Origin: Glandiceps talaboti
Taxonomy: Eukaryota; Hemichordata; Enteropneusta; Spengelidae
NCBI RefSeq assembly: GCF_964340395.1
Contig: NC_135552.1
Location: 751,001-815,000 of the forward strand
Length of the DNA stretch: 64,000 bases
Direction: 5' to 3'
Of the stretch, positions 52,894 through 64,000 are shown one piece after another; within the stretch, counting starts at the first letter, position 1; every line of letters starts with the position of its first letter. The notes beneath the pieces were generated by a model, which searched no databases, was not told the DNA's origin, and saw only the letters and a program-made list of their open reading frames with translations. Both the position numbers and the translations under genes were made by a program.

Positions 52894-53530
52894 AATTATA
52901 CTTATTATTATTATTATTATTAAAATCAGAGAACTTTTCGCTGTCGGGATTTGCAGGATTGTCAACGTGAATGTTGAAATCACCCACGATGAGTAGTCTC
53001 CCATTTGCGCAAATCACATTTTCTAAGAGGGTGGAAAATTCTTCTATAAAGTCATTGATTGTTCCTTTGGGTGGCCGATAAACAACTAGAAGACGAACTA
53101 AAGATGACGAAAAGTTAATGTTACCATCAATGACCTCAAAACACTTGAACGGCAATACCTTGTTTAGGACGAATTTCAAGTTAGACTTAAAAATGACAGC
53201 CGTGCCTCCACCTCTTTGTTTTGTACGTGGAACTTGGTGTATCTTGTAACCACTTACAGATGATGATAACCGTGCTGCAATGGTTTTGTCAGATTCTTTA
53301 AACCATGTTTCAGTCACCACAAATGAACTCAAATTTGTTTCATGAATGCGTTGTATTTTTAAACAGTGGAAATGACAATCATAAGTAACAACATACATTT
53401 CGAAAAAATACCTAGTCGTATGAAGAAACAGAACAAATAAGCTTGTATTGTTATGCTCGTTCCGGGGCCGCGATGCCCAATAACGGAGTACATTATCAGT
53501 AATAATGTACAGCGATGACATCACAAAATT
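52894..53530 (-). pseudogene. Fragment of a LINE apurinic endonuclease (LINE5) with an (AAT)n tail
   Basis: The minus-strand frame carries APE endonuclease motifs in order: SSFVVTETWFKESD, RGGGTAVIFKSNL, RLLVVYRPPKG, and LIVGDFNIHVDNPANPDSEK. It then runs directly into (AAT)n at 52896-52921. The reverse transcriptase half is absent. Its upstream part (53340-53530) is not clearly retroelement. The junction of an internal ORF2 segment to a microsatellite tail is unusual. Confidence 0.75.
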
Positions 53531-55139
53531 CACTGGAATTGGTAATGCTATAATATAATTATATATAATGTATTATTTATAAATAATTCAAGTGCAAGTC
53601 TATTATATACCAGAACAATATATGCAAAGTTAATATACAGCTTAACTTATGTCACCATAGCAACATTATATCCAAATATGCAAATATACAGCTTAACTTG
53701 TCACCATAGCAACATTATATGCAAATATACAGCTTAACTGTTATGTCACCATAGCAACACTGTATACAAATATGCAGCTTAACTGTTACATCACCATAGC
53801 AACATTATATGCAAATAGAAAGGAAACTTTCAAGTAAGAGAAGATCAAAAGAAAACATGACTAATCAGATTTCAGAAAAAGTTAATAGTTTGTAATGTTT
53901 GGCCATTAGGGAATTGGTTGCATGAAGTATCAGATATTTAACCACAAGTGACATGTGTTGTTCAGTACTGTAGCACAGTTTTAAAATGCTCCATTCCTAG
54001 TAGATGATGTTCTTGATAACATTAGACAGCTCACCCTTTTTGCATTTTCAATGGTCAGGTGTAATATTGAAGAAATGTGACGTTATTTTTGAATGCATTT
54101 TGTGGACGGTTTTTCTATGCATCAATGACAAAGTTTCAATCATTTGCCCTAATATAATGGCTGTAAATTGGGTAACCTGGAATATGATGTATATATAGTA
54201 GGTTACTATGGTAACACACATGCCAATCATACAATAATTTCATTCAATTTAATTCATACTTTTTGAAAAAAGCCGTGACTCATTGTCCAAAACTAGTAGA
54301 AGATTCAAGCAGTTTTTATGTACTGAATTGTGACTGAAATAAAACTCCTGTACAATGATGTGCAATTTATCAATATATTTATTCTCTGATTTACAATGGT
54401 TAAAATAACTTTTCTGAAATTACCACAAAAATACATCCTCAGGTAAGTTTGTCTAATTTGCTCGAGCCAGGTCGACTATCCAATTTCTATTGTATCTATG
54501 TTATTATATACATTGCTACAACTTTGTCCTTTTAATCTATACATCATTTCATCATTTATTATGATTGCATTGACCAGAGGAAATTCAAGTTCAATGTTCT
54601 AAGTGGCACAACATGCATTTTACTATATGTATATTACTGATGCAGTGTTTTGTTTCTTCATTACATGCCAAATACATTACTGTGCACTGAGAGCAGTATA
54701 GCATTATCTAGAATATTTGTAGCATTGCAACAAATGTTTCCTGAGGAACGAGTTTACAACACAACTTAAAATGGAAAAAAAATCTATAAAATGTAAACCA
54801 TGCTTTACCAGTTTAGGATTTGATCTAGCCCTGTCTATATTCTTCCATTTCTATTATAACTTGCTTACAATTAAAAACAAGCCTTCATGGAAGACATAGT
54901 CCCAAAAAAGTATTTCTGATAGAGACTACAACAAGTTCTTTAGTTTGTACATTATGTCGCAGGCTGTCAGTTCAAAAAGGACAACTATGACATGGCCTTT
55001 ACGGCAATCAAAAAGATACACTGACAACACCTGAAAGGGTTGTTCATTTCTTATCTATTATGTGTAGATCCTTGACAATCTCAGGCACATTAGCATTAAT
55101 ATTTATATTAATGATTTCAAAATAGTAGGAAGACATGGC
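53531..55139. other. Unassigned sequence with a short tandem repeat
   Basis: Between about 53628 and 53818 there are four diverged copies of a ~50-60-bp unit containing CAGCTTAACT...GTCACCATAGCAACATTATA. The rest is AT-rich with no recognised feature. Confidence 0.5.
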
Positions 55140-55470
55140 TTTTTGACCGTGAAGGTCAAGGTCAAAAGTCAGTGTGTCATTAGAATGCTCATCATTTATA
55201 ACCACAACAAAGGTACTTAAATAGGGTCTCTATCTCTTAATCGTCAAGATATATCAACCAAAATGTGACTTATGACAAATATGGTCGCCATTTTGCCGTT
55301 ATCGTGGGGGTTAAAAAACGAAGTGATGTGTATATGCTGACTATAGCATCTGACATTTGTTCCAGGTTTGATTGAAATTGGCGCATGTATATTGGAGATA
55401 CAGGTGGATATGGACAGATGAACAGAGCCCAAAGTAGTAGCCCCCATCGGGCTTTGCCTTTGGGGGCTAA
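55140..55470 (-). mobile_element. Family D element with TAGCCCCC hairpin (D1)
   Basis: The 5' end is on the right: on the minus strand TTAGCCCCCAAAGGCAAAGC pairs with GATGGGGGCTA (55438-55469). Degenerate units follow leftwards, with AAATGGCGACCATATTTGTC and AATTTCAATCAAACCTGGAA. The plan matches families A and C in the 5' hairpin and units. The left limit is tentative and no 3' end was identified. Confidence 0.55.
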
Positions 55471-55854
55471 TAAACCAAAACTACATAACATATTATAGTA
55501 AAAGGTACCACTGCTAACTAAAAGTCATGAGATGTTACTTACTAGTCTCTTACTGTGAGTGAGACTGTACCCAACAGTTCTCAGTTTTGAAAATACAATT
55601 GGTGGTGGTGTTCTAAGCTGCTTTGGATTATCCTTCCCATGGAGCCATGGTTGGAACAAATGATGTTACTGTACAAACTTGGAAACATGAAAACTGAATG
55701 CTACATGTGTTGAATTCATCATTCGCTTCTTATAAATTTGACTGTCTTTCCAAAAGAATGTTTTTATCCTTGGATATGGCCAGAGCTCTTCAAAGATAAA
55801 AGAATTATATCGTGATGGATAAAAATAACCAATCACAAGTTGTTCCCCATTTTA
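55471..55854. other. Spacer before the C-rich array
   Basis: No feature recognised. Confidence 0.35.
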
Positions 55855-58800
55855 GGTCAGGACAGGTCAGGTCCCCCACTCTTTTAAGTCATGTCGATCC
55901 CCTTTCCTGCTGTCAGGTCAGGCTGATCCCCTTCCCCCACTGTCAGGTTAAGTTTATCCCCTTCCCCCAACTGTCATGTTAAGTTGATCCCCTTTCTCCA
56001 TTGTCAGGTTAGGTTGATCCCCCTCCCCAACTGTCAGGTTAGGTTGATCCCCTTCCTCCACTGTCAGGTTAGGTTGATCCCCTTTCCCCACTGTCAGGTT
56101 AAGTTGACCCCCTTTCCCCACTGTCAGGTTAGGTTGACCCCCTTCCCCCACTGTCAGGTTAGGTTGATCCCCTTTCCCCACTGTCAGGTTAAGTTGACCC
56201 CCTTTCCCCACTGTCAGGTTAGGTTGACCCCCTTCCCCCACTGTCAGGTTAGGTTGAACCCCTTCCCCCACTGTCAGGTTAGGTTGATCGCCTTCCCCCA
56301 CTGTCAGGTCAGGTCAATCCCCTTCCCCCAATGTCAGGTTAAGTTGACCCCCTTCCCCCACTGTCAGGTTAGGTTGATCCCCTTTCCCCACTGTCAGGTT
56401 AAGTTGATCCCCTTCCCCCACTGTCGGGTTAGGTTGATCCCCTTTCTCCACTGTCGGGTTAGGTTGATCCCCTTTCTCCACTGTCAGCTTAGGTTGATCC
56501 CCTTCCCCCACTGTCGGGTTAGGTTGATCCCCTTTCTCCACTATCGGGTTAGGTTGATCGCCTTCCCCCACTGTCAGGTCAGGTCAATCCCCTTCCCCCA
56601 CTGTCAGGTTAGGTTGAACCCCTTCCCCCACTGTCAGGTTAGGTTGATCGCCTTCCCCCACTGTCAGGTCAGGTCAATCCCCTTCCCCCAATGTCAGGTT
56701 AAGTTGACCCCCTTCCCCCACTGTCAGGTTAGGTTGATCCCCTTTCCCCACTGTCAGGTTAAGTTGATCCCCTTCCCCCACTGTCGGGTTAGGTTGATCC
56801 CCTTTCTCCACTGTCGGGTTAGGTTGATCCCCTTTCTCCACTGTCAGCTTAGGTTGATCCCCTTCCCCCACTGTCGGGTTAGGTTGATCCCCTTTCTCCA
56901 CTATCGGGTTAGGTTGATCGCCTTCCCCCACTGTCAGGTCAGGTCAATCCCCTTCCCCCAATGTCAGGTTAAGTTGACCCCCTTCCCCCACTGTCAGGTT
57001 AGGTTGATCCCCTTTCCCCACTGTCAGGTTAAGTTGATCCCCTTCCCCCACAGTCGGGTTGGGTTGATCCCCCTCCCCCACTGTCAGGTCAGGTCAATCC
57101 CTTCCCCCAATGTCAGGTTAGGTTGATCCCCCCCACTGTCAGGTTAGGTTGATCCCCTTCCCCCACTGTCAGGTTAGGTCAATACCCTTCCCCCACTGTC
57201 AGGTTAGGTTGATCCCCTTCCCCAACTGTCAGGTTAGGTTGATCCCCTTCCCCAACTGTCAGGTTAGGTTGATCCCCTTCCCCCACTGTCGGGTTAGGTT
57301 GATCCCCTTCCCCCACTGTCAGGTTAAGTTGATCCCCTTCCCCAACTGTCAGGTTAGGTTGATCCCCTTCCCCCACTGTCGGGTTAGGTTGATCCCCTTC
57401 CCCCACTGTCAGGTTAGGTTGATCCCCTTCCCCCACTGTCAGGTTAGGTCAATACCCTTCCCCCACTGTCAGGTTAGGTTGATCCCCTTTCCCCATTGTC
57501 AGGTTAGGTTGACCCTCTTTCCCCACTGTCAGGTTAGGTTGGTCACCTTCCCTCACTGTCAGGTTAAGTCTGATCCCCTTCCCCCACTGTCAGGTTAAGT
57601 TGATCCCCTTTCCCCACTTTCAGGTTAGGTTGATCCCCTTCCCCCACTGTCAGGTTAAGTTGACCCCCTTCCCCCACTGTCAGGTTAGGTTGATCCCCTT
57701 TCTCCACTGTCGGGTTAGGTTGATCCCCCTCCCCACTGTCAGGTTAGGTTGATCCCCTTTCCCCACTGTCAGGTTAGGTTTGATCCCCTTCCCCCACTGT
57801 CAGGTTAGGTTGATCCCCTTTCCCCACTTTCAGGTTAGGTTGTTCCCCTTCCCCCACTGTCAGGTTAGGTCAATCCCCTTCCCTCACTGTCAGGTTAAGT
57901 TGATCCCCTTCCCCCACTGTCAGGTTAAGTTTGATCCCCTTCCCCTGCTGTCAGGTTAGGTTGATCCCCTTTCTCCATTGTCAGGTTAGGTCAATCCCCT
58001 TCCCCCACTGTCAGGTTAGGTTGATCCCCTTCCCCCACTGTCAGGTTAGGTCAATCCCCTTCCCCCACTGTCAGGTTAAGGTGATCCCCTTTCTCCATTG
58101 TCAGGTTAAGTTTATCCCCTTCCCCCAATGTCAGGTTAGGTTGACCCCATTTCCCCACTGTCAGGTTAAGTTGATCCCCTTTCTCCACTGTCAGGTTAGG
58201 TTGACCCCCTTCCCCCACTGTCAGGTTAAGTCAATCCCCTTCCCCCACTGTCAGGTTAGGTTGATCCCCCTCTCCCACTGTCAGGTTAGGTCAATCCCCT
58301 TCCCCCACTGTCAGGTTAAGTCAATCCCCTTCCCCCAATGTCAGGTTAAGTTGATCCCCTTTCTCCACTGTCAGGTTAGGTTGACCCCCTTCCCCCACTG
58401 TCAGGTTAAGTCAATCCCCTTCCCCCAATGTCAAGTTAGGTTGACCCCCTTTCCCCACTGTCAGGTTAGGTTGATCCCCTTCCCCCACTGTCAGGTTAGG
58501 TTGATCCCCTTTCTCAATTGTCAGGTTAAGTTGATCCCCTTCCCCCAATGTCAGGTTAGGTCAATCCCCTTCCCCCACTGTCAGGTTAGGTTGATCCCCT
58601 TCCCCCACTGTCAGGTTAAGTCAATCCCCTTCCCCCACTGTCAGGTTAGGTTGATCCCCTTCCCCCACTGTCAGGTCAGGTTGATCCCCTTTCTCCATTG
58701 TCAGGTTAGGTCAATCCCCTTCCCCCAATGTCAGGTCAGGCTGATCCCCTTCCCCCACTGTCAGGTTAGGTTGATCCCCTTTCTCCATTGTCAGGTTAGG

Positions 58801-60796
58801 TCAATCCCCTTCCCCCACTGTCAGGTTAAGGTGATCCCCTTTCTCCATTGTCAGGTTAAGTTTATCCCCTTCCCCCAATGTCAGGTTAGGTTGACCCCAT
58901 TTCCCCACTGTCAGGTTAAGTTGATCCCCTTTCTCTACTGTCAGGTTAAGTTGACCCCCTTCCCCCACTGTCAGGTTAAGTCAATCCCCTTCCCCCAATG
59001 TCAGGTTAGGTTGACCCCCTTTCCCCACTGTCAGGTTAGGTTGATCCCCTTCCCCCACTGTCAGGTTAGGTTGATCCCCTTTCTCCATTGTCAGGTTAAG
59101 TTGATCCCCTTCCCCCAATGTCAGGTTAGGTTGATCCCCTTTCTCCACTGTCGGGTTAGGTTGATCCCCCTCTCCCACTGTCAGGTTAGGTTGATCCCCT
59201 TCCCCCACTGTCAGGTTAGGTCAATCCCCTTCCCCCACTGTCAGGTTAGGTTGATCCCCTTCCCCCACTGTCAGGTTAGGTTGATCCCCTTCCCCCACTG
59301 TCAGGCGGGTTGATCCCCTTTCTCCATTGTCAGGTTAGGTTGATCCCCTTCCCCCACTGTCAGGTTAAGTCAATCCCCTTCCCCCAATGTCAGGTTAGTT
59401 GACCCCCTTTCCCCACTGTCAGGTTAGGTTGATCCCCTTCCCCCACTGTCAGGTTAGGTTGACCCCCTTCCCCCACTGTCAGGTTAGGTCAATCCCCTTC
59501 CCCCACTGTCAGGTTAGGTTGATCCCCTTCTCCACTGTCAGGTTAGGTCAATCCCCTTCCCCCACTGTCAGGTTAGGTCAATCCCCTTCCCCCACTGTCA
59601 GGTTAGGTTGATCCCCTTTCTCCACTGTCAGGTTAGGTCAATCCCCTTCCCCCACTGTCAGGTTAGGTTGATCCCCTTTCTCCACTGTCAGGTTAGGTCA
59701 ATCCCCTTCCCCCACTGTCAGGTTAGGTTGACTCCCTTCAACCACTGTCAGGTTAGGTTGATCCCCTTTCTCCACTGTCAGGTTAGGTCAATCCCCTTCC
59801 CCCACTGTCAGGTTAGGTTGATCCCCTTTCTCCACTGTCAGGTTAGGTCAATCCCCTTCCCCCACTGTCAGGTTAGGTCAATCCCCTTCCCCCACTGTCA
59901 GGTTAGGTTGATCCCCTTTCTCCACTGTCAGGTTAGGTCAATCCCCTTCCCCCAATGTCAGGTTAAGTTGATCCCCTTTCTCCACTGTCAGGTCAGGTTG
60001 ATCCCCTTTCTCCACTGTCAGGTTAAGTTGATCCCCCTTCTCCACTGTCAGGTTAAGTTGATCCCCCTCCCCAAGTGTCAGGTTAGGTTGATCCCCTTCC
60101 CTCACTGTCAGGTTAAGTTTATCCCCCTCCCCAACTGTCAGGTTAGGTTGATCCCCTTCCCCCACTGTCAGGTGAAGTTTGATCACCTTCCCCCACTGTC
60201 AGGTTAGGTTGATCCCCTTCCCCCATTGTCAGGTTAAGTTGATCCCCTTTCTCCACTGTCATGTCAAGTTGATCCACATTCTCCACTATCAGGTTAAGTT
60301 GATCCCCTTCCCTCAATGTCAGGTTAAGTTGATCCCCTTTCTCCACTGTCAGGTTAAGTTGATCCCCTTTCTCCACTGTCAGGTTAAGTTGATCCCCTTT
60401 CTCCACTGTCAGGTTAAGTTAGATCCCCTTTCCCCACTGTCAGGTTAGGTTGATCCCCTTCCCCAACTGTCAGGTTAGGTTGATCCCCTTTCTCCACTGT
60501 CAGGTTAAGTTTGATCCCCTTCCCCCACTGTCAGGTTAGGTGAATCCCCTTCCCCCACTGTCAGGTTAGGTTGATCCCCTTCCCTCAATGTTAGGTTAAG
60601 TTTATCCCCCTCCCCAACTGTCAGGTTAGGTTGATCCCCTTCCCCTGCTGTCAGGTTAAGTTGACCCCCTTCCCCCACTGTCAGGTTAGGTTGATCCACT
60701 TCCCCCACTGTCAGGTTAGGTTGATCCCTTTCCCCTGCTGTCAGGTTAAGTTGATCCCCTTTCTCCACTGTCAAGTCAGGTCGCCCCCCTTTCCCT
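55855..60796. repeat. C-rich 30-bp minisatellite, about 165 units with higher-order structure
   Basis: The unit begins CCTTCCCCCACTGTCAGGTT and ends AGGTTGATCC. Variants such as TCTCC, AAGTTG, GTCAATCC and TCGGG are distributed in blocks. Line-by-line comparison shows duplications of whole blocks: 56251-56600 repeats at 56611-56960 (12 units, 360 bp, essentially identical), and 58081-58200 repeats at +750 bp (25 units). Long frames on both strands reflect the 30-bp period and are not called as genes. The + strand is strongly C- and pyrimidine-rich. Confidence 0.95.
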
Positions 60797-61208
60797 GCTC
60801 TGTGAGGAGAACCAACTCCAAGTTTGTCAGTTAGTCATCACACATAACTTAACCTGACAGTGGGGCAATTTGAGGTGTGTTGAGGCTCGCTGGGTGGCAT
60901 AATCAATTGCACCCTTGATAATCTGTGAAATGCAAATGATTGAATCACCATCAACAACTGTACCTTACAGTTCTATTATAGTAATGACATAAATAGATAA
61001 ACCATGTACATAGTAGTACTGTCACGTGTGTTGAACTCTGACATGTACATGTATGTAGGTAGCAACATATGTTTTATCACAATGTGTGACATTATGTATT
61101 TTTTAAACAATGAAAATATAAAGGGGCACAAGCTGAGTTCCTAGGTTTTTAAGATATCAATTTTTTCTGTATATTTGAAGATGCCAGCTAGAGCATCAAC
61201 TGTAGTAT
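60797..61208. other. Spacer with one inverted copy of the array unit
   Basis: AACTTAACCTGACAGTGGGG at 60846-60865 is the reverse complement of the C-rich array's unit (CCCCACTGTCAGGTTAAGTT), about 50 bp outside the array. Otherwise nothing recognised. Confidence 0.75.
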
Positions 61209-62848
61209 CATAGAAGGCAAACAATGCCAGAACATAATTCTAATGTCATAAAGGCCAAATAATGTCAGAACATAATTCTAACGTCATAAAGGCCAAATAA
61301 TGTCAGAACATAATTCTAACGTCATAAAAGCCAAATAATGTCAGAACATAATTCTAATGTCATAAAAGCCAAATAATGTCAGAACATAATTCTAATGTCA
61401 TAAAAGCCAAATAATGTCAGAACATAATTGTAATGTCATAAAGGCCAAATAATGTCAGAACATAATTGTAATGTCATAAAGGCCAAATAATGTCAGAACA
61501 TAATTCTAATGTCATAAAGGCCAAATAATGTCAGAACATAATTCTAACGTCATAAAGGCCAAATAATGTCAGAACATAAATGTAATGTCATAAAGGCCAA
61601 ATAATGTCAGAACATAATTCTAATGTCATAAAGGCCAAATAATGTCAGAACATAATTCTAACATCATAAAAGCCAAATAATGTCAGAACATAATTGTAAT
61701 GTCATAAAGGCCAAATAATGTCAGAACATAATTGTAATGTCATAAAGGCCAAATAATGTCAGAACATAATTCTAATGTCATAAAAGCCAAATAATGTCAG
61801 AATATAATTGTAATGTCATAAAGGCCAAATAATGTCAGAACATAATTGTAATGTCATAAAGGCCAAATAATGTCAGAACATAATTGTAATGTCATAAAAG
61901 CCAAATAATGTCAGAACATAATTGTAATGTCATAAAGGCCAAATAATGTCAGAACATAATTGTAATGTCATAAAGGCCAAATAATGTCAGAACATAATTC
62001 TAATGTCATAAAAGCCAAATAATGTCAGAACATAATTGTAATGTCATAAAGGCCAAAAAATGTCAGAACGTAATTGTAACGTCATAAAGGCCAAATAATG
62101 TCAGAACATAATTGTAACGTCATAAAGGCCAAATAATGTCAGAACATAATTGTAACGTCATAAAGGCCAAATAATGTCAGAACATAATTGTAACGTCATA
62201 AAGGCCAAATAATGTCAGAACATAATTGTAATGTCATAAAGGCCAAATAATGTCAGAACATAATTCTAATGTCATAAAGGCCAAATAATGTCAGAACATA
62301 ATTGTAATGTCATAAAAGCCAAATAATGTCAGAACATAATTCTAATGTCATAAAGGCCAAATAATGTCAGAACATAATTGTAACGTCATAAAGGCCAAAT
62401 AATGTCAGAACATAATTGTAATGTCATAAAAGCCAAATAATGTCAGAACATAATTCTAATGTCATAAAGGCCAAATAATGTCAGAACATAATTGTAATGT
62501 CATAAAGGCCAAATAATGTCAGAACATAATTCTAATGTCATAAAAGCCAAATAATGTCAGAACATAATTCTAATGTCATAAAGGCCAAATAATGTCAGAA
62601 CATAATTCTAATGTCATAAAAGCCAAATAATGTCAGAACATAATTCTAATGTCATAAAGGCCAAATAATGTCAGAACATAATTCTAATGTCATAAAAGCC
62701 AAATAATGTCAGAACATAATTGTAATGTCATAAAGGCCAAATAATGTCAGCACATAATTCTAATGTCATAAAGGCCAAATAATGTCAGAACATAATTGTA
62801 ATGTCATAAAGGCCAAATAATGTCAGCACATAATTCTAACTTCATAGA
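61209..62848. repeat. 38-bp minisatellite, about 43 units
   Basis: The unit begins ATAAAGGCCAAATAATGTCA and ends GAACATAATTCTAATGTC. There are three main variable sites (AAGGCC/AAAGCC, ATTCTAA/ATTGTAA, ATGTC/ACGTC). The variants are intermixed. A run of four ATTGTAACGTC units at 62080-62215 looks like a local expansion. Edges are degenerate (GAAGGCAAACAATGCC left, AACTTCATAGAAC right). Confidence 0.95.
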
Positions 62849-63049
62849 ACTTAGAAGGTATACATCAACACATTAACATTATAATACTAGTCTGAGAATA
62901 GTTTTATCAACGTTTTCTGCAGGTATATGTTGACATAAGTGAAAAACTTATAAACTCAGCTTGTGTCATTTAATGTTTACAAGTCTTGGTAAAAGACACA
63001 GTTCCCCCCCCCCCCCATACATTATTTCTATGTCACTGAATGAAGACAA
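62849..63049. other. Spacer, nothing recognised apart from a C run
   Basis: C homopolymer at about 63004-63016. No coding or repeat boundary is visible. Confidence 0.4.
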
Positions 63050-63750
63050 AATTTAAAACAAATTGGTGCAACAAATAAATACAACAAAGTGTCTGTGATA
63101 TGCGGGAAATGGCTGGATGTTGATAATCAATATCAGTCAAGGTCAAAGATTAAAATCTTCAAAGAAAGTTTTAAATCTGATGATATAGGAGTAGTCTCTT
63201 GAATGAAGTCTCTATATATTAACGTTTTTTAGTTATGTGGTAAATCATGATTCTTCACTACAAATATGGCTGTCACTCAGTAAAGTGATATGATAACCAA
63301 AAGGTCATGTCTACATTATTCATGTTGTTTTATGTTTAGACACGATATAAAAGAAATTGGTCACACATAAATGCCACAAAGTAACCACAAAGTGTCTCCA
63401 ATATGCAAAGAAATGGCTTTATTTTGATAGTCTACATGTATTTTGAAGGTTAGGTCCAAAGTCACTGTCTTCCAAGAAAGCTTGCACATGATTGAAAGGG
63501 GTTAGGCACTTGATTGGATCAAGTTATGTGTTATGTATATTAAATATTGATTTTTAACTACAAATATGGCAGCCATTCGGTTAAATTTGCATATCTCAAA
63601 AAAACAAACTGACATGCATATGTCCCATATGATATGTCACCTTTGTGCCAGGGTTGAAAGAAATCACATATTGTATGTCTGAGAAATTATGTGTTATTGG
63701 CAGCTGGAGACATTCCTGCATGGCCGGATGGAGCCCATTGTAATAGATCT
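63050..63750 (-). mobile_element. Family D-like element, without a recognised hairpin end (D2)
   Basis: Three degenerate units share ACTACAAATATGGC, AAGTGTCTCCAATATGC, GGTCACACATAAATGCC-type phrases. The last unit (63555-63740) corresponds in order to D1 (ATGGCAGCCATTCGG, TGTGCCAGGGTTGAAAG, GGATGGAGCCCATTG). The TAGCCCCC hairpin expected after 63740 is absent, so the 5' end is lost. Confidence 0.45.
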
Positions 63751-64000
63751 TCCATTTGAGACTAAAAATGCCGACAACTTTGCAAACACTTTAATTCTGA
63801 ATTAATGAAGTGGCCAAGGAAGTATATTTTATAATCATACTTTATCAGGTATCAAGGCACTAAGTCTACACTCAATGTGGTTGCCTTGTTTAAAGAAATA
63901 GTCACAATAGACACTGATGCACCATGGACTTGATAGCTGACAAATTCCTACTAAGTGATTCATTCCATGAAAACATACATCTGTATTGAAAACATCTATT
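63751..64000. other. Right edge, nothing recognised
   Basis: AT-rich sequence without supported features. Confidence 0.35.

Noticed and set aside
55954-60834. Many proline-, histidine- or glycine-rich repeat frames
   Set aside because: Same cause: a 30-bp period in the C-rich array. Repeat-protein genes would need splice or promoter context, which is not seen.
61209-62848. CRISPR-like regular array
   Set aside because: Units are contiguous with no unique spacers and the context is a eukaryotic genome; it is a minisatellite.
1-64000. tRNA genes and endogenous retrovirus sequences
   Set aside because: No cloverleaf with A/B boxes, gag/pol order or paired LTRs could be recognised by eye. tRNAscan-SE and LTR searches would be decisive.

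Overview
This looks like a window of a marine-invertebrate nuclear genome: AT-rich, intron-rich and dominated by transposable elements and minisatellites. There is no sign of bacterial or viral organisation. The exact animal cannot be fixed from sequence alone; lancelet, hemichordate, brachiopod or mollusc would all fit.

Only two host genes can be supported. The first is BLOC1S1 (BLOC-1/BORC subunit 1, also called GCN5L1), on the + strand. It is split into exons at 4731-4791, 21055-21127, 24309-24441 and 36595-36679, with a probable fifth exon at 44481-44500, giving about 123 residues spread over 40 kb. The second is the first coding exon of an integrin alpha chain on the - strand (4166-4350), with a signal peptide and the start of the beta-propeller. 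The rest of that gene lies beyond the left edge. The two start codons face each other 380 bp apart, so 4351-4730 should be a shared bidirectional promoter. From memory, human ITGA7 and BLOC1S1 are also adjacent and head to head, so this may be a very old linkage.

The rest is accessory DNA, mostly inside the introns. (1) Several families of non-autonomous elements share one unusual plan, which I name A, B, C, D and F. Each has a 5'-terminal hairpin whose outer arm begins TAG. Most then have a TCTG/GT-rich stretch and blocks of degenerate tandem units. Where the 3' end is visible there is an inverted copy of the 5' arm at or near it, and in C a final small hairpin. Nested copies show insertion next to T runs with no duplication longer than the T run, which resembles Helentron/Helitron2-type elements. 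(2) Decayed non-LTR retrotransposons occur: a CR1/L2-like copy at 13.5-17.2 kb, a jockey-like copy at 24.7-30.9 kb that carries five nested insertions, and small fragments elsewhere. (3) A PIF/Harbinger-like element (28429-30153, TTA target duplication) carries an unrecognised 188-codon ORF. A hAT-like element lies at 8222-10354. Fold-back elements lie at 47.1, 49.9 and 50.4 kb. (4) Six long minisatellites are present: a compound 18/23-bp array (21.9-23.6 kb), a 77-bp array built on the BLOC1S1 exon 3 splice acceptor (24.0-24.7 kb), a 30-bp array (35.2-36.2 kb), a 36-bp array (36.7-40.3 kb), a C-rich 30-bp array (55.9-60.8 kb) and a 38-bp array (61.2-62.8 kb).

The long open frames over the arrays follow from unit lengths divisible by three and are not called as genes. 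No tRNA, rRNA or CRISPR locus could be supported by eye, and no infectious or endogenous virus was recognised.
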